A DNA stretch of 32,054 bases from Kribbella turkmenica. Its GTDB lineage: Bacteria > Actinomycetota > Actinomycetes > Propionibacteriales > Kribbellaceae. The notes beneath the pieces were generated by a model that made no database searches, had not been told where the DNA came from, and was given only the letters and a program-made list of their open reading frames with translations. The stretch lies in the NCBI RefSeq assembly GCF_004348725.1, contig NZ_SMKR01000082.1:1-32054 (forward strand), given 5' to 3'. Below are positions 1-8,645 of this stretch, in pieces; position 1 is the stretch's first letter; each line of letters begins with the position of its first letter. Made by a program: the position numbers and the translations under genes.

Positions 1-796
1 GGGTGGGTTCAGAGGCGGGTCATGCTCGACGCGTAGCCGCCGGCGCCCGGTTCGAGCCGCCGAGTGCCGAGGAGCTGCCCGCCTGGATCGAGGCGGTGAC
101 GACGATCCTGTACCTCGTCTTCAACGAGGGGTACACCGCCAGCAGCGGCGACCGGCTGGAACGCGTGAAGCTGACCGAGGAAGCGATCCGGCTCACCCGG
201 ATGCTGCACCGCCTGCGGTCCGACGACGCGGAGGTCACCGGGCTGCTCGCGTTGATGCTGCTCACGCCTCGCGGCGCGCGGCCCGGGCCGAGCCGGGCGG
301 CGAACTCGTCCCGCTGGACGAGCAGGACCGAATCCGGTGGGACCGCGGACTGATCGACGAGGGCACCGCGCTGATCGAGTCCGTCTGGCCGGCCGGGAAC
401 GTCGGCCCGTACCAGTTGCAGGCGGCGATCGCCGCCGTTCATGCCCAGGCGCGGACCGCGTCGGAGACGGACTGGCCCCAGATCGCCGCGCTCTACCTCT
501 GGCTCGAACGGCTGTTGCCGACCGAACCCATCTGCCTCGGCAGGGTGGTCGGCGTCGCGAAGGCCTACGGACCGGGGCGCGGTCTCGCGCTCCTCGACGA
601 ACTGGAACGCACCCACAAGTTCACCGAGAAGGCGCTCACCCGGCACCGCGAGCAGTCGGTTCGCGCGCACCTGCTCGAGTCACTCGGTGACCTTTCGGCG
701 GCCCGGGCCGCGTGCCTGTCGGCCGCGGCCCTGACCGACAACGAGGTCGAACGGACCTACCTTCTCCGCCGCGCCGCCGAGAGTTCGCCGGGCTAG
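1..796 (+). pseudogene. Sigma-70-like RNA polymerase sigma factor (DUF6596/TPR-type C-terminal part), truncated by window and frameshifted
   Basis: Only the 3' part is in the window. The first segment (frame of position 3, to about 272) reads like the central region of large ECF-type sigma factors with a C-terminal helical domain: PPSAEELPAWIEAV, then ILYLVFNEGYTASSGDRL and GLLALMLLT. At about 265-275 the match jumps to the frame one base back, where it continues as RRAARAEPGGELVPLDEQD, LIDEGTALIESVW, GPYQLQAAIAAVHAQA and LYLWLERLLPTEPICLGRVV to a TAG at 794-796. One missing base near 272 explains both halves. Either the gene is inactive or the base was lost in sequencing; no stop codon falls between the halves. 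Family knowledge: the C-terminal helical region of these factors is thought to tune sigma activity. The stop converges with and overlaps the NCS1 permease stop by 4 nt (CTAG). Sure of the family, unsure whether it is truly broken. Confidence 0.7.
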
Positions 797-2328
797 AACA
801 TGGGAGCGGCGTGCGCGGTGTTCCGCTGACGCGCCGATGCCGTCTTGGCCAGGACGAGGTACGTCACGAAGCCGACCACCAGGCCGACCGCCCAGGAGTA
901 GTCGTAGAGCGGCTTGAGGAACGGGATCAGGCCGTCCGCCGGGAACGGGCCGGCACCGGGGTTCGAGTAGGCGCCACCGACCGCGAGCAGCGAGCCGACC
1001 ACCGTCGCGACCACACCCCGCCAGTTCCAGCCGGCGGAGAACCAGTACCGGCCGCCGGGCTGGTAGAGGTCGGCCAGGGACAGGTGGGTCCGCTCGACCA
1101 GCCAGTACCCCGCGATCAGTACGCCCGCCACCGACGCCAGCAGTCCGCCGTAGAAACCGAGCCAGGTGAAGATGTAGATCGACGGATCCGAGATCAGCCG
1201 CCACGGCTGGATGAGGATGCCGAGCACCCCGGTGACCAGACCGGCGGTACGGTAGGTCAGCAGCTTCGGAACGGCGTTGGAGAAGTCGTACGACGGACTG
1301 ACCACGTTCGCGGCGACGTTGGTGGTCATGGTCGCGAGAATGGCGATCACGAGGCCGATCACCACGACGACCGGGTTCTCGAACCGGGCCGCCAGGACGA
1401 CCGGGTCCCAGATCGCCTCGCCGTACACGACGATCGTGCCGGACGTGGTGATGATCGACAAGATCGCGATCAGCGACATTGTCGTCGGCAGACCGAGCGC
1501 CTGCCCGATCGCCTGCTGCTTCTGACTCCCGCCGAACCGGGTGAAGTCCGGCATGTTCAGCGACAGCGTGGCCCAGAAGGCGATCATGCCCATCAGGGAG
1601 GGCGCCGCGAGCTTCCAGAAGGCGGCGCCCCAGCCGAGCTGTGACGGCTGGTCGAGGATCGGCCCGAGACCGCCGGCCTCGGCCACGATCCACACCATCA
1701 GCGCGAGGAATCCGACCAGGACCAGGGGAGCGGCCCAGTTCTCGAACGACCGCAGCGCCTCGATCCCGCGCCAGATCAGCAGCATCTGGAGCACCCAGAA
1801 GAACGTGAAGCTCAGCCACAGCGTCCAGGCGTGGCCGCCGATCGCGGACGCGTTCGTCCAGCCGTCGCCGGCGAGCTTGCCGACGATCACGTAGATGGCC
1901 TGGCCGCCGACCCAGGTCTGGATGCCGAACCACCCGCAGGCGATGAACGCCCGCAGCAGGGCGGGGAGGTTCGCACCGCGGATGCCGTAGAACGCCCGCG
2001 CGAACACCGGGAACGGGATGCCGTACTTCGTTCCCGCGTGACTGTTCAGCAGCATCGGCACCAGCACGACGAGGTTCCCGACGGTGATGACAAGGAACGC
2101 CTGCAGCCAGTTCATGCCGAGCTGCACCAGACCGGCCGCGAGCAGATAGCTCGGGATGTTCAGTGCCATCCCCATCCACAGGGCCGCGTAGTTGTACGTC
2201 GTCCAGTTGCGCTCGGGCAGCCGGGTCGGCGCGAGTTCGGCGTTGCCGTACGGGCTGTTCGCCACCGCGTCCGGATCGGTCAGTTCGACACGTCCGTCGG
2301 GATGCACGGTCTGCTCAGCAATGGCCAT
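793..2328 (-). CDS. NCS1 family nucleobase/hydantoin/allantoin:cation symporter
   Basis: A 511-residue integral membrane protein of about 12 hydrophobic segments, matching the NCS1 (nucleobase:cation symporter-1) family that imports cytosine, uracil, allantoin, hydantoins or thiamine with a cation. Typical strings are the N-terminal LPERNWTTYNYAALWMGMA, then LLNSHAGTKYGIPFPVFARA, GIRGANLPALLRAFIACGWF, the WVGGQAI stretch and SLNMPDFTRF. The layout resembles Mhp1/PucI-type members more than CodB, but the substrate cannot be read from sequence. The ATG at 2328 was chosen because the family starts shortly before the LPERNW motif; the frame stays open farther upstream without family similarity. 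It lies downstream of the MBL hydrolase on the same strand with a 115-nt gap that holds its own promoter candidate. The hydrolase and transporter may serve one catabolic route, which is inference. Confidence 0.93.
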   Translation of the reverse strand: MAIAEQTVHPDGRVELTDPDAVANSPYGNAELAPTRLPERNWTTYNYAALWMGMALNIPSYLLAAGLVQLGMNWLQAFLVITVGNLVVLVPMLLNSHAGTKYGIPFPVFARAFYGIRGANLPALLRAFIACGWFGIQTWVGGQAIYVIVGKLAGDGWTNASAIGGHAWTLWLSFTFFWVLQMLLIWRGIEALRSFENWAAPLVLVGFLALMVWIVAEAGGLGPILDQPSQLGWGAAFWKLAAPSLMGMIAFWATLSLNMPDFTRFGGSQKQQAIGQALGLPTTMSLIAILSIITTSGTIVVYGEAIWDPVVLAARFENPVVVVIGLVIAILATMTTNVAANVVSPSYDFSNAVPKLLTYRTAGLVTGVLGILIQPWRLISDPSIYIFTWLGFYGGLLASVAGVLIAGYWLVERTHLSLADLYQPGGRYWFSAGWNWRGVVATVVGSLLAVGGAYSNPGAGPFPADGLIPFLKPLYDYSWAVGLVVGFVTYLVLAKTASARQRNTAHAAPMF

Positions 2329-2372
2329 CGGTCCCACCACCCCATTCGGTTCAGGACGTGCGCTTGGGGAAC

Positions 2373-2402
2373 AAGTTGCGCTCTGGGGCGACGTGATGTC
2401 AA
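2373..2402 (-). promoter_or_regulatory. Candidate promoter of the NCS1 permease gene
   Basis: On the minus strand a consensus -35 TTGACA (2402-2397) is followed after 18 nt by CAACTT (2378-2373), ending about 45 nt before the ATG at 2328. The -35 is a perfect housekeeping match, the -10 is weak. It suggests the permease can be transcribed independently of the MBL gene. Confidence 0.4.
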
Positions 2403-2443
2403 CGGACAATGACCGATGGCCTGGCGGGCGCCGCCCGGCCGGG

Positions 2444-3214
2444 TCAGCCGGGGCCGAGCAGGGGCAGCGTGGGTCTGCGGGGAGTGCCGAGCGCCTCGTA
2501 GCCGCGTTTGATCGCGTCCTGCAGGTGCTCGAGCGGCCACGGCCAGTCGTCGGTGTGCCGAAGCGCGTCGGCCAGGGACGTGCCGCCGTGGTGCAGGCCG
2601 GAGATGGTGTTCGCGACCGTGCCGAGGTCGCCGGCCTGGGCCCGGACGAACTCGGCGTCCACGACCGCACCGTGGCCCGGGACCACCTTCGCGGTCTCGG
2701 ACAGCATGCCGATCACGCGGTCGACGGTGTCCGGCCACTCGAGCGGGAACGAGTCCTCGCCGTACGACGGAGGCGCGGACTCCTCGATCAGGTCGCCGAC
2801 GAAGAACACCTCCACGTCCGGTACGACGACCACGACGTCGCCGTCGGTGTGCGCGTTGCCCAGATGGAGCAGCTCCGCCCGGCGGTCGCCGAGATCGACG
2901 ACCTTGGCGACCGCGAAGGTGCTCGCCGGCAGGTTCGCCGCGGCCGCGGCGTTCTCCTGGGCGTAGACCTCGGCCTGGCCGAACACGCTGTTGCCGTTGA
3001 CGTGGTCGAAGTGGGCGTGCGTGTTCACCACCCAGCGGACCGGCTGGTCGGTGACCTCGCGGATGTGGGTCGCGAGCTCCTCGGCCTGCTCGGTCGTGGC
3101 CCGGGTGTCGATCAGGAGGGCGCCGCCGGTGCCGGCGACCAGGCCGACGTTGAGGTCCCACTCGTCGTACCGGCGGACCCAGCAACGATCCGCCACCGCC
3201 ACCCATTTGCTCAT
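2444..3214 (-). CDS. MBL-fold metallo-hydrolase
   Basis: A 256-residue metallo-beta-lactamase-fold enzyme with the full metal-binding set: H66-A-H68-F-D70-H71 (in NTHAHFDHVNGN), H122 (GNAHTDGD), D141 (FVGDLIEE) and H181 (VPGHG). This predicts a cytoplasmic dinuclear zinc/iron hydrolase; no signal peptide is visible. The substrate is unknown: glyoxalase-II-like, lactonase and thioesterase roles are all possible. The ATG at 3214 overlaps the TGA of the 27-codon small ORF upstream (ATGA), and GAGGA inside that ORF provides a Shine-Dalgarno sequence 5 nt before the ATG. It is therefore probably translated by coupling with the small ORF and co-transcribed with the EF-Tu-like gene farther upstream. 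The NCS1 permease follows on the same strand. Confidence 0.9.
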   Translation of the reverse strand: MSKWVAVADRCWVRRYDEWDLNVGLVAGTGGALLIDTRATTEQAEELATHIREVTDQPVRWVVNTHAHFDHVNGNSVFGQAEVYAQENAAAAANLPASTFAVAKVVDLGDRRAELLHLGNAHTDGDVVVVVPDVEVFFVGDLIEESAPPSYGEDSFPLEWPDTVDRVIGMLSETAKVVPGHGAVVDAEFVRAQAGDLGTVANTISGLHHGGTSLADALRHTDDWPWPLEHLQDAIKRGYEALGTPRRPTLPLLGPG

Positions 3215-3294
3215 CCACGTCCTCGCTTCGCTCCGGGCGCGGATGAGACACGAGGCGCACTGTGCTGGAGGATGAACTCGCTCCGCTCGTTCAT
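3211..3294 (-). CDS. 27-codon small ORF, copy B of an 84-bp repeated module, coupled to the MBL gene
   Basis: An ATG at 3294 opens a 27-codon frame beginning MNERSEFI and ending SAPGAKRGRG, whose TGA (3213-3211) overlaps the MBL start as ATGA. The same-length module occurs at 10579-10662 before an unrelated gene; the two align without gaps, 67 of 84 bases identical. Its last part carries GAGCGAAGCGAGGA, whose GAGGA sits 5 nt before the downstream ATG. It starts 10 nt after the stop of the EF-Tu-like gene. No convincing Shine-Dalgarno sequence precedes this copy. It may be a translated coupling peptide, or a repeat element that happens to be open. The peptide is very basic at its C-terminus and has no recognisable domain. 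Confidence 0.5.
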   Translation of the reverse strand: MNERSEFILQHSAPRVSSAPGAKRGRG

Positions 3295-3304
3295 GGCCAC
3301 GACA

Positions 3305-3649
3305 CTACTTGCTCAGTACGTCGCCCCTGACCACCTGGTCGCGATCGACGTCGCGGAGCAGCAGGCCGACGTTCTCGCCGGCGTTGGCTACGTCGACGTG
3401 CTTGCGGAACATCTCGATCCCGGTCACCTCGGTCTGCAGCACCGGCGTACCGGCCCGGGTGATGAGCACCTGGTCGCCGACCGTGACCGTGCCCGCGGTC
3501 ACCCGGCCGGTGACGACCGTCCCGCGCCCGGTGATCGAGAACACGTCCTCGATCGTCAGCCCGAATGCGCCGGCCGGTACGACGTCCTGCGGCCGGGTGA
3601 CGGTGTCCCGCGGCCGCTCGCTGTCACGCTTCCAGAACTTCCAGCCCAT
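3305..3649 (-). CDS. Stand-alone EF-Tu domain-II-like protein
   Basis: A 114-residue protein consisting of a short basic, tryptophan-containing N-terminus (MGWKFWKRDSERPRD) and a single beta-barrel domain like domain II of EF-Tu/SelB: GLTIEDVFSITGRGTVVTGRV, then VTGIEMFRKH and ENVGLLLRDVDRDQVVRGDVL. The GTPase domain and domain III of EF-Tu (about 395 residues in full) are absent, so it cannot be a canonical elongation factor. Domain II in translational GTPases contacts the 30S subunit or the aminoacyl end of tRNA; a role here in RNA or ribosome binding would be inference. The ATG at 3649 is used; a TTG two codons upstream (3655) is also in frame. It is the first gene of a minus-strand set with the 27-codon ORF and MBL gene, and divergent from the ThuA gene. 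Confidence 0.8.
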   Translation of the reverse strand: MGWKFWKRDSERPRDTVTRPQDVVPAGAFGLTIEDVFSITGRGTVVTGRVTAGTVTVGDQVLITRAGTPVLQTEVTGIEMFRKHVDVANAGENVGLLLRDVDRDQVVRGDVLSK

Positions 3650-3699
3650 ACCCAAGACCGTAACTGCCGGGAACCCTTATCCAACGGACGGAATCGCAC

Positions 3700-3728
3700 T
3701 TGAAGGCCGCTCGGGCGAGGCCTAGGGT
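3700..3728 (+). promoter_or_regulatory. Candidate promoter of the ThuA-like/Gfo-Idh-MocA pair, in a divergent region
   Basis: TTGAAG (3700-3705), a 17-nt spacer and TAGGGT (3723-3728) form a good housekeeping-type promoter about 60 nt before the GTG at 3789. On the opposite strand, TTCAAG (3704-3699) with GATAAG (3681-3676), also 17 nt apart, could drive the EF-Tu-like gene. The two -35 elements would then overlap, which would make the divergent promoters compete. Confidence 0.45.
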
Positions 3729-3788
3729 GCCGGTGGCGGTTCGCAATCTTTCCGAGCTCGACACCGAAACTTTCGAAGGGCGGACGGC

Positions 3789-4430
3789 GTGACGACACGA
3801 CGTGCACTGGTGGTCCGGGGCGGTTGGGAAGGACACTCCCCGGTCGAGGCGACCGACCTGTTCATCCCGTACCTGCGAGAGAACGGCTTCGAGGTGACCG
3901 TCTCCGACACGACCGAGAGCTACCTAGACCTGGACGGCACCGACCTGGTGCTGCAGTGCGTCACCATGAGCCAGATCGAGCCCGAGCACTTCAAGGGCCT
4001 GGACGCCGCGATCCGCAAGGGCACCGGGTTCGCCGGCTGGCACGGCGGCATCTGCGACTCGTTCCGGAACAACGCCGACTACAGCTTCGTCACCGGCGGC
4101 CAGTTCATCTCGCATCCGCACGGGTTCACCGACTACCGGGTCGACGTCGTCGCCGAGCACCCGATCGTCGAGGGGATCACGCACTTCGACGTCCACACCG
4201 AGCAGTACTACGTCCACTACGACCCGACGAACACCGTGCTGGCGACCACGACGTTCAGCTCGCACCCGGACTACCCGTGGATCGAGGGCGCCGTGATGCC
4301 CGCCGTCTGGACCCGGACCTGGGGTGCCGGCAGGGTCTTCGTCTGCACCGTTGGCCACAAGCTGGACGACCTCGAGGTACCTGAGGTCCGGACGATCATC
4401 GAGCGGGGGCTGCTGTGGGCGAGCAAGTGA
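3789..4430 (+). CDS. ThuA-like domain protein
   Basis: A 213-residue cytoplasmic protein of the ThuA family, which has a class I glutamine-amidotransferase-like fold. Diagnostic stretches are VVRGGWEGHSPVEATD near the start, TGFAGWHGGICDSF about residues 78-91, GGQFISHPHGFTDYRV and the C-terminal WGAGRVFVCTVGHKLDDLEV. The founding member was linked to trehalose utilisation in rhizobia; ThuA proteins often lie beside sugar oxidoreductases and some are implicated in 3-keto-sugar metabolism. The reaction of this one is not established. GTG at 3789 is the first start after the promoter candidate and is followed by the conserved strand. Its TGA overlaps the next gene as GTGA, indicating a translationally coupled two-gene operon. 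Confidence 0.9.
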   Translation: MTTRRALVVRGGWEGHSPVEATDLFIPYLRENGFEVTVSDTTESYLDLDGTDLVLQCVTMSQIEPEHFKGLDAAIRKGTGFAGWHGGICDSFRNNADYSFVTGGQFISHPHGFTDYRVDVVAEHPIVEGITHFDVHTEQYYVHYDPTNTVLATTTFSSHPDYPWIEGAVMPAVWTRTWGAGRVFVCTVGHKLDDLEVPEVRTIIERGLLWASK

Positions 4431-5518
4431 CCCGCGTCGGCATCGTCGGCACCGGCGTCATCTCCGGCACCTACCTCGACCACCTGGCCAAGCTGCCCGG
4501 TGTCGAGGTGGTCGCGGTCGCCGACCTCGACGTCGCTCGCGCGCAGGCGATCGCCGACCGGAACCCGGGCATCCGTGCGCTGTCGTCCGGCGACCTGTAC
4601 GCCGCCGACGACGTCGACATCGTGGTCAACCTGACCATCCCGGCCGCGCACGCGTCCGTGCACCTGGCCGCGATGGAGGCCGGCAAGCACGTGTACGGCG
4701 AGAAGCCGCTGGCCGTCGACCGCGCCGAGGCCGAGCCGCTGCTGAAGTACTCCGCCGCCAACAACCTTCGCGTCGGCTGCGCACCGGACACCGTGCTCGG
4801 CACCGGCACCCAGACCGCCCGGGTCGCGATCGACCGCGGCGACATCGGCGTACCGACCGCCGCGACCGCGTCCTTCGTCACGCCCGGCCACGAGCTGTGG
4901 CACCCGGCACCGGAGTTCTACTACCAGCCCGGCGGCGGGCCGGTCCTCGACATGGGCCCGTACTACGTCACCAGCCTCGTCACCCTGCTCGGTCCGGTCC
5001 GGCGGGTCACCGCCCGCGCCGGGCAGTCGCAGCAGCAGCGGAAGATCCACACCGGGCCGCGGGCCGGGGAGACCTTCCCGGTGGTCGTGCCGACGCACGT
5101 CACCGGCGTACTCGAGCACGAGTCCGGGGCATTGACCACGCTGCTGATGTCGTTCGACGTATGGGCCGCCCGGCTGCCGCGGATCGAGGTGCACGGGACC
5201 GAGGGCAGCCTCTCGGTGCCGGACCCGAACGGCTTCGACGGCACCGTCGAGATCGCCACCGCCACGCATCGTGACTGGACCGAACTCCCGGTGGCCGGCG
5301 GGTACGCCGGAGCCGGCCGGGGCGTCGGTGTCGCGGACATGGCCCGGGCCATCCGGAACGGCGAACCGCACCGCGCCGACGGTGCACTCGCCTACCACGT
5401 GCTCGACGTGCTCGAGTCCGTGCTGGAAGCGGCCGCCCAGGACCAGCCGGTGGACGTCGCGAGTACGGTCGAGCGTCCGGCCGCCGTACCGTTGGGTGCG
5501 TCTCCCGAAGTCGCCTGA
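4427..5518 (+). CDS. Gfo/Idh/MocA family oxidoreductase
   Basis: An NAD(P)-dependent sugar or polyol dehydrogenase-like protein of 363 residues. The N-terminal Rossmann domain shows RVGIVGTGVISGTYL (GxGxxG type), VAVADLD closing the second strand, and the family motif GEKPLAVD with the EKP lysine. The C-terminal alpha/beta domain includes GGGPVLDMGPYYVTSLVTLLG, whose GGGPVLDMGPYY is typical of the substrate-binding side. GTG at 4427 was chosen because it gives a 4-nt GTGA overlap with the ThuA stop; a GTG at 4415 is also in frame. Pairing with ThuA points to oxidation or isomerisation of a sugar, inositol or keto-sugar, with substrate unknown. No sugar transporter adjoins the pair. Confidence 0.92.
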   Translation: MTRVGIVGTGVISGTYLDHLAKLPGVEVVAVADLDVARAQAIADRNPGIRALSSGDLYAADDVDIVVNLTIPAAHASVHLAAMEAGKHVYGEKPLAVDRAEAEPLLKYSAANNLRVGCAPDTVLGTGTQTARVAIDRGDIGVPTAATASFVTPGHELWHPAPEFYYQPGGGPVLDMGPYYVTSLVTLLGPVRRVTARAGQSQQQRKIHTGPRAGETFPVVVPTHVTGVLEHESGALTTLLMSFDVWAARLPRIEVHGTEGSLSVPDPNGFDGTVEIATATHRDWTELPVAGGYAGAGRGVGVADMARAIRNGEPHRADGALAYHVLDVLESVLEAAAQDQPVDVASTVERPAAVPLGASPEVA

Positions 5519-5565
5519 GACCCGCCCCACGCCGGATTCCGGCGCCGGCGGCTACTACGGCTCGG

Positions 5566-5595
5566 TAGACTGGCACTCGAATCATCTGAGTGCCA
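5566..5595. promoter_or_regulatory. hrcA promoter -10 overlapping a CIRCE operator
   Basis: TGGCACTC (5571-5578), nine bases, then GAGTGCCA (5588-5595) is a perfect CIRCE inverted repeat, the binding site of the HrcA repressor. TAGACT at 5566-5571 is a good actinobacterial -10 whose last base is the first base of CIRCE, so bound HrcA would block polymerase. No clear -35 is seen 17 nt upstream. The operator lies 25 nt before the hrcA start, so the gene is autoregulated and dnaJ and rsmE probably follow. Confidence 0.9.
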
Positions 5596-5620
5596 AGGTC
5601 GCCGAGAGAGGGTGGTGCGC

Positions 5621-6643
5621 GTGCTGGACGAACGCAAGCTGGACGTTCTCCGCGCCATCGTCGAGGACTACGTGGCGACCCACGAGCCGGTCGGCTCCAA
5701 GACGCTGGTGGACCGGCACAACCTCGGGGTCTCGCCGGCGACGGTGCGTAACGACATGGCCGCGCTGGAGGAGGAGGGGTACATCACCCAGCCGCACACC
5801 AGCGCGGGCCGGATCCCGACCGACGCCGGCTACCGGCTGTTCGTGGACAAGCTCAGCACGGTCAAGACCCTGACCGCGGCGGAGAAGAGGGCGATCACGT
5901 CGTTCCTGGCCGGTGCGGTCGACCTGGACGACGTCGTCCGCCGGACCGTCCGGCTGCTCGCCCAGATCACCCGCCAGGTCGCGATCGTGCAGTATCCGTC
6001 GCTGAACCGATCGCACGTGCGGCACGTCGAGGTGGTCACGATGACCCCGCGGCGACTGCTGCTCGTACTGATCACCAGCGCCGGACGGGTCGAGCAGCGG
6101 ATCGTGGAGCCGCCGCACGACGTCGACGAGCAGTTGATCGCGGACCTGCGTTCCCGGCTGAACACCGCGCTGGCCGGGCAACGGCTGACCGAGGCGGCGA
6201 CGTCGCTGGCCGCTGTCCCCGAGACGTTCGCGCCGTCGGACCGGTCGCTGGTCGCGGCGATCGTGACGACGTTGCTGGAGGCGTTCACCGACGAGGTCGG
6301 CGAGCAGCGGATCGCGGTCGGCGGCGCGGCCAACCTGACCCGGTACGGCGACGACTTCGAGCGCAACGTGAAGCCGGTGCTGGAGGCGCTCGAGGAGCAC
6401 GTGATCCTGCTCAAGCTGCTCGGTGAGGCGACCAACCCGCAGACCCTGACGGTCCGCATCGGGCACGAGAACCCGTACGAGGAACTGGCCACCACCTCGG
6501 TGGTCGCGACCGGGTACGGGTCCAAGTCGGAGGCGCTGGCCACCCTCGGCATCGTCGGCCCGACCCACATGGACTATCCGAGCACGATGGGCGCCGTACG
6601 CGCCGTCGCGCGGTACGTCAGCCAGATCCTGGCCGACTCGTAA
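5621..6643 (+). CDS. hrcA: Heat-inducible transcriptional repressor HrcA
   Basis: HrcA represses chaperone operons by binding CIRCE and is released by heat and GroEL depletion. The N-terminal winged helix is clear: LDERKLDVLRAIVEDYV, EPVGSKTLVDRHNLGVSPAT, VRNDMAALEEEGYI and HTSAGRIPTDAGYRLFVD. The rest fits the GAF-like HrcA domain, including IGHENPYEEL and LGIVGPTHMDYPSTMGAVRA near the end. Total length of 340 residues is normal. GTG at 5621 was chosen because the family begins with the residues equivalent to VLDERKL and because GAGAGAGG lies about 9 nt upstream; GTGs at 5612 and 5615 are in frame alternatives. A CIRCE element directly precedes it and dnaJ follows after 30 nt. Confidence 0.97.
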   Translation: MLDERKLDVLRAIVEDYVATHEPVGSKTLVDRHNLGVSPATVRNDMAALEEEGYITQPHTSAGRIPTDAGYRLFVDKLSTVKTLTAAEKRAITSFLAGAVDLDDVVRRTVRLLAQITRQVAIVQYPSLNRSHVRHVEVVTMTPRRLLLVLITSAGRVEQRIVEPPHDVDEQLIADLRSRLNTALAGQRLTEAATSLAAVPETFAPSDRSLVAAIVTTLLEAFTDEVGEQRIAVGGAANLTRYGDDFERNVKPVLEALEEHVILLKLLGEATNPQTLTVRIGHENPYEELATTSVVATGYGSKSEALATLGIVGPTHMDYPSTMGAVRAVARYVSQILADS

Positions 6644-6673
6644 CGACCACCACACCAACCCCTGGCTTGGAGT

Positions 6674-7816
<1,143 letters not shown>

Positions 7817-8533
7817 ATGGGCGTCGCGGTCTTCTTCTCCGAGGAGCTGTCGGGTGACGCGCTGACCCTCGGCGGTAGTGAGGGGCGGCATGCGGCGGTC
7901 GTACGGCGGATCGGGCCGGGCGAGCGGGTTCGGTTGACCGATGGGCGGGGTGCCTGGGCCGAAGGGCCGGTGACGGCCGCCTCGAAGGCGGGGGTGACCG
8001 TCACCGTCGACAACCGCGGGACGGTGGACCCGGGGCGGCCGCGGCTGGTGGTGGTGCAGGCGTTGCCCAAGGGCGAGCGGGCCGAGCTGGCGGTGGAGAT
8101 GCTGACCGAGGTCGGCGCCGACGTGATCGTGCCCTGGAACGCGCAGCGGAGTCAGTTCCGCAGCACCCCGGAGCGTTCCGCCAAGACGTTGGCGAAATGG
8201 CAGGCGTGGGCGTTCGAGGCGAGCAAGCAGTCCCGCCGGAGCTGGTTCGCCGAGGTCGCCCCGATCGCCGGCACCGCGGATGTCGCCCGCCTGGTGGCCG
8301 GCGCCGCGCTGCCCGTCGTACTGCACGAGGGAGCCAAGACCCCGCTGGCCTCGCTCGACGTCCCCACCGACGGCGACATCGTGATCGTCATCGGTCCGGA
8401 AGGCGGCATCGCCCCCGCCGAGCTGACCGCCTTCGACGTCGAACCGGTCCGGCTCGGCGACACCGTCCTGCGCACCTCCACCGCCGGCGTCGCCGCCGCG
8501 TCAGCCGTGCTGGCCCGCTCGCGCTGGCGCTGA
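7817..8533 (+). CDS. rsmE: 16S rRNA (uracil-1498-N3)-methyltransferase
   Basis: RsmE methylates N3 of U1498 in 16S rRNA of the small subunit, using S-adenosylmethionine. The 238 residues have the N-terminal PUA-like part (LGGSEGRHAAVVRRIGPGER, VRLTDGRGAWAEGPV) and a SPOUT trefoil-knot domain with ALPKGERAELAVEMLTEVGA, VPWNAQRSQFR, VIGPEGGIAPAEL and VRLGDTVLRTSTAGVAA. Length is normal for the family. The ATG lies immediately after the dnaJ stop, giving no intergenic space. Linkage of rsmE to hrcA-dnaJ is common in Gram-positive bacteria. Confidence 0.96.
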   Translation: MGVAVFFSEELSGDALTLGGSEGRHAAVVRRIGPGERVRLTDGRGAWAEGPVTAASKAGVTVTVDNRGTVDPGRPRLVVVQALPKGERAELAVEMLTEVGADVIVPWNAQRSQFRSTPERSAKTLAKWQAWAFEASKQSRRSWFAEVAPIAGTADVARLVAGAALPVVLHEGAKTPLASLDVPTDGDIVIVIGPEGGIAPAELTAFDVEPVRLGDTVLRTSTAGVAAASAVLARSRWR

Positions 8534-8645
8534 CGGCCGCCGCGCGGTCTTTCCCAATCGAAGGACGACGTCCGCCCGGCGTGGAGTGTCGGTGGCGGTT
8601 GGTAGATCTGGTGTCTGCCGTTCGAGCGGACCGGAGGAGGCCGTG

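Noticed and set aside
5539..5548. Palindrome CCGGCGCCGG after the Gfo/Idh/MocA gene as terminator
   Set aside because: It has no loop and no flanking stem extension; such palindromes are expected by chance at this GC content.
8572..8640. Possible promoter before the RibD-C/DHFR-like gene (TAGATC, TTGGTA)
   Set aside because: Spacing and consensus do not fit; only the Shine-Dalgarno is convincing.
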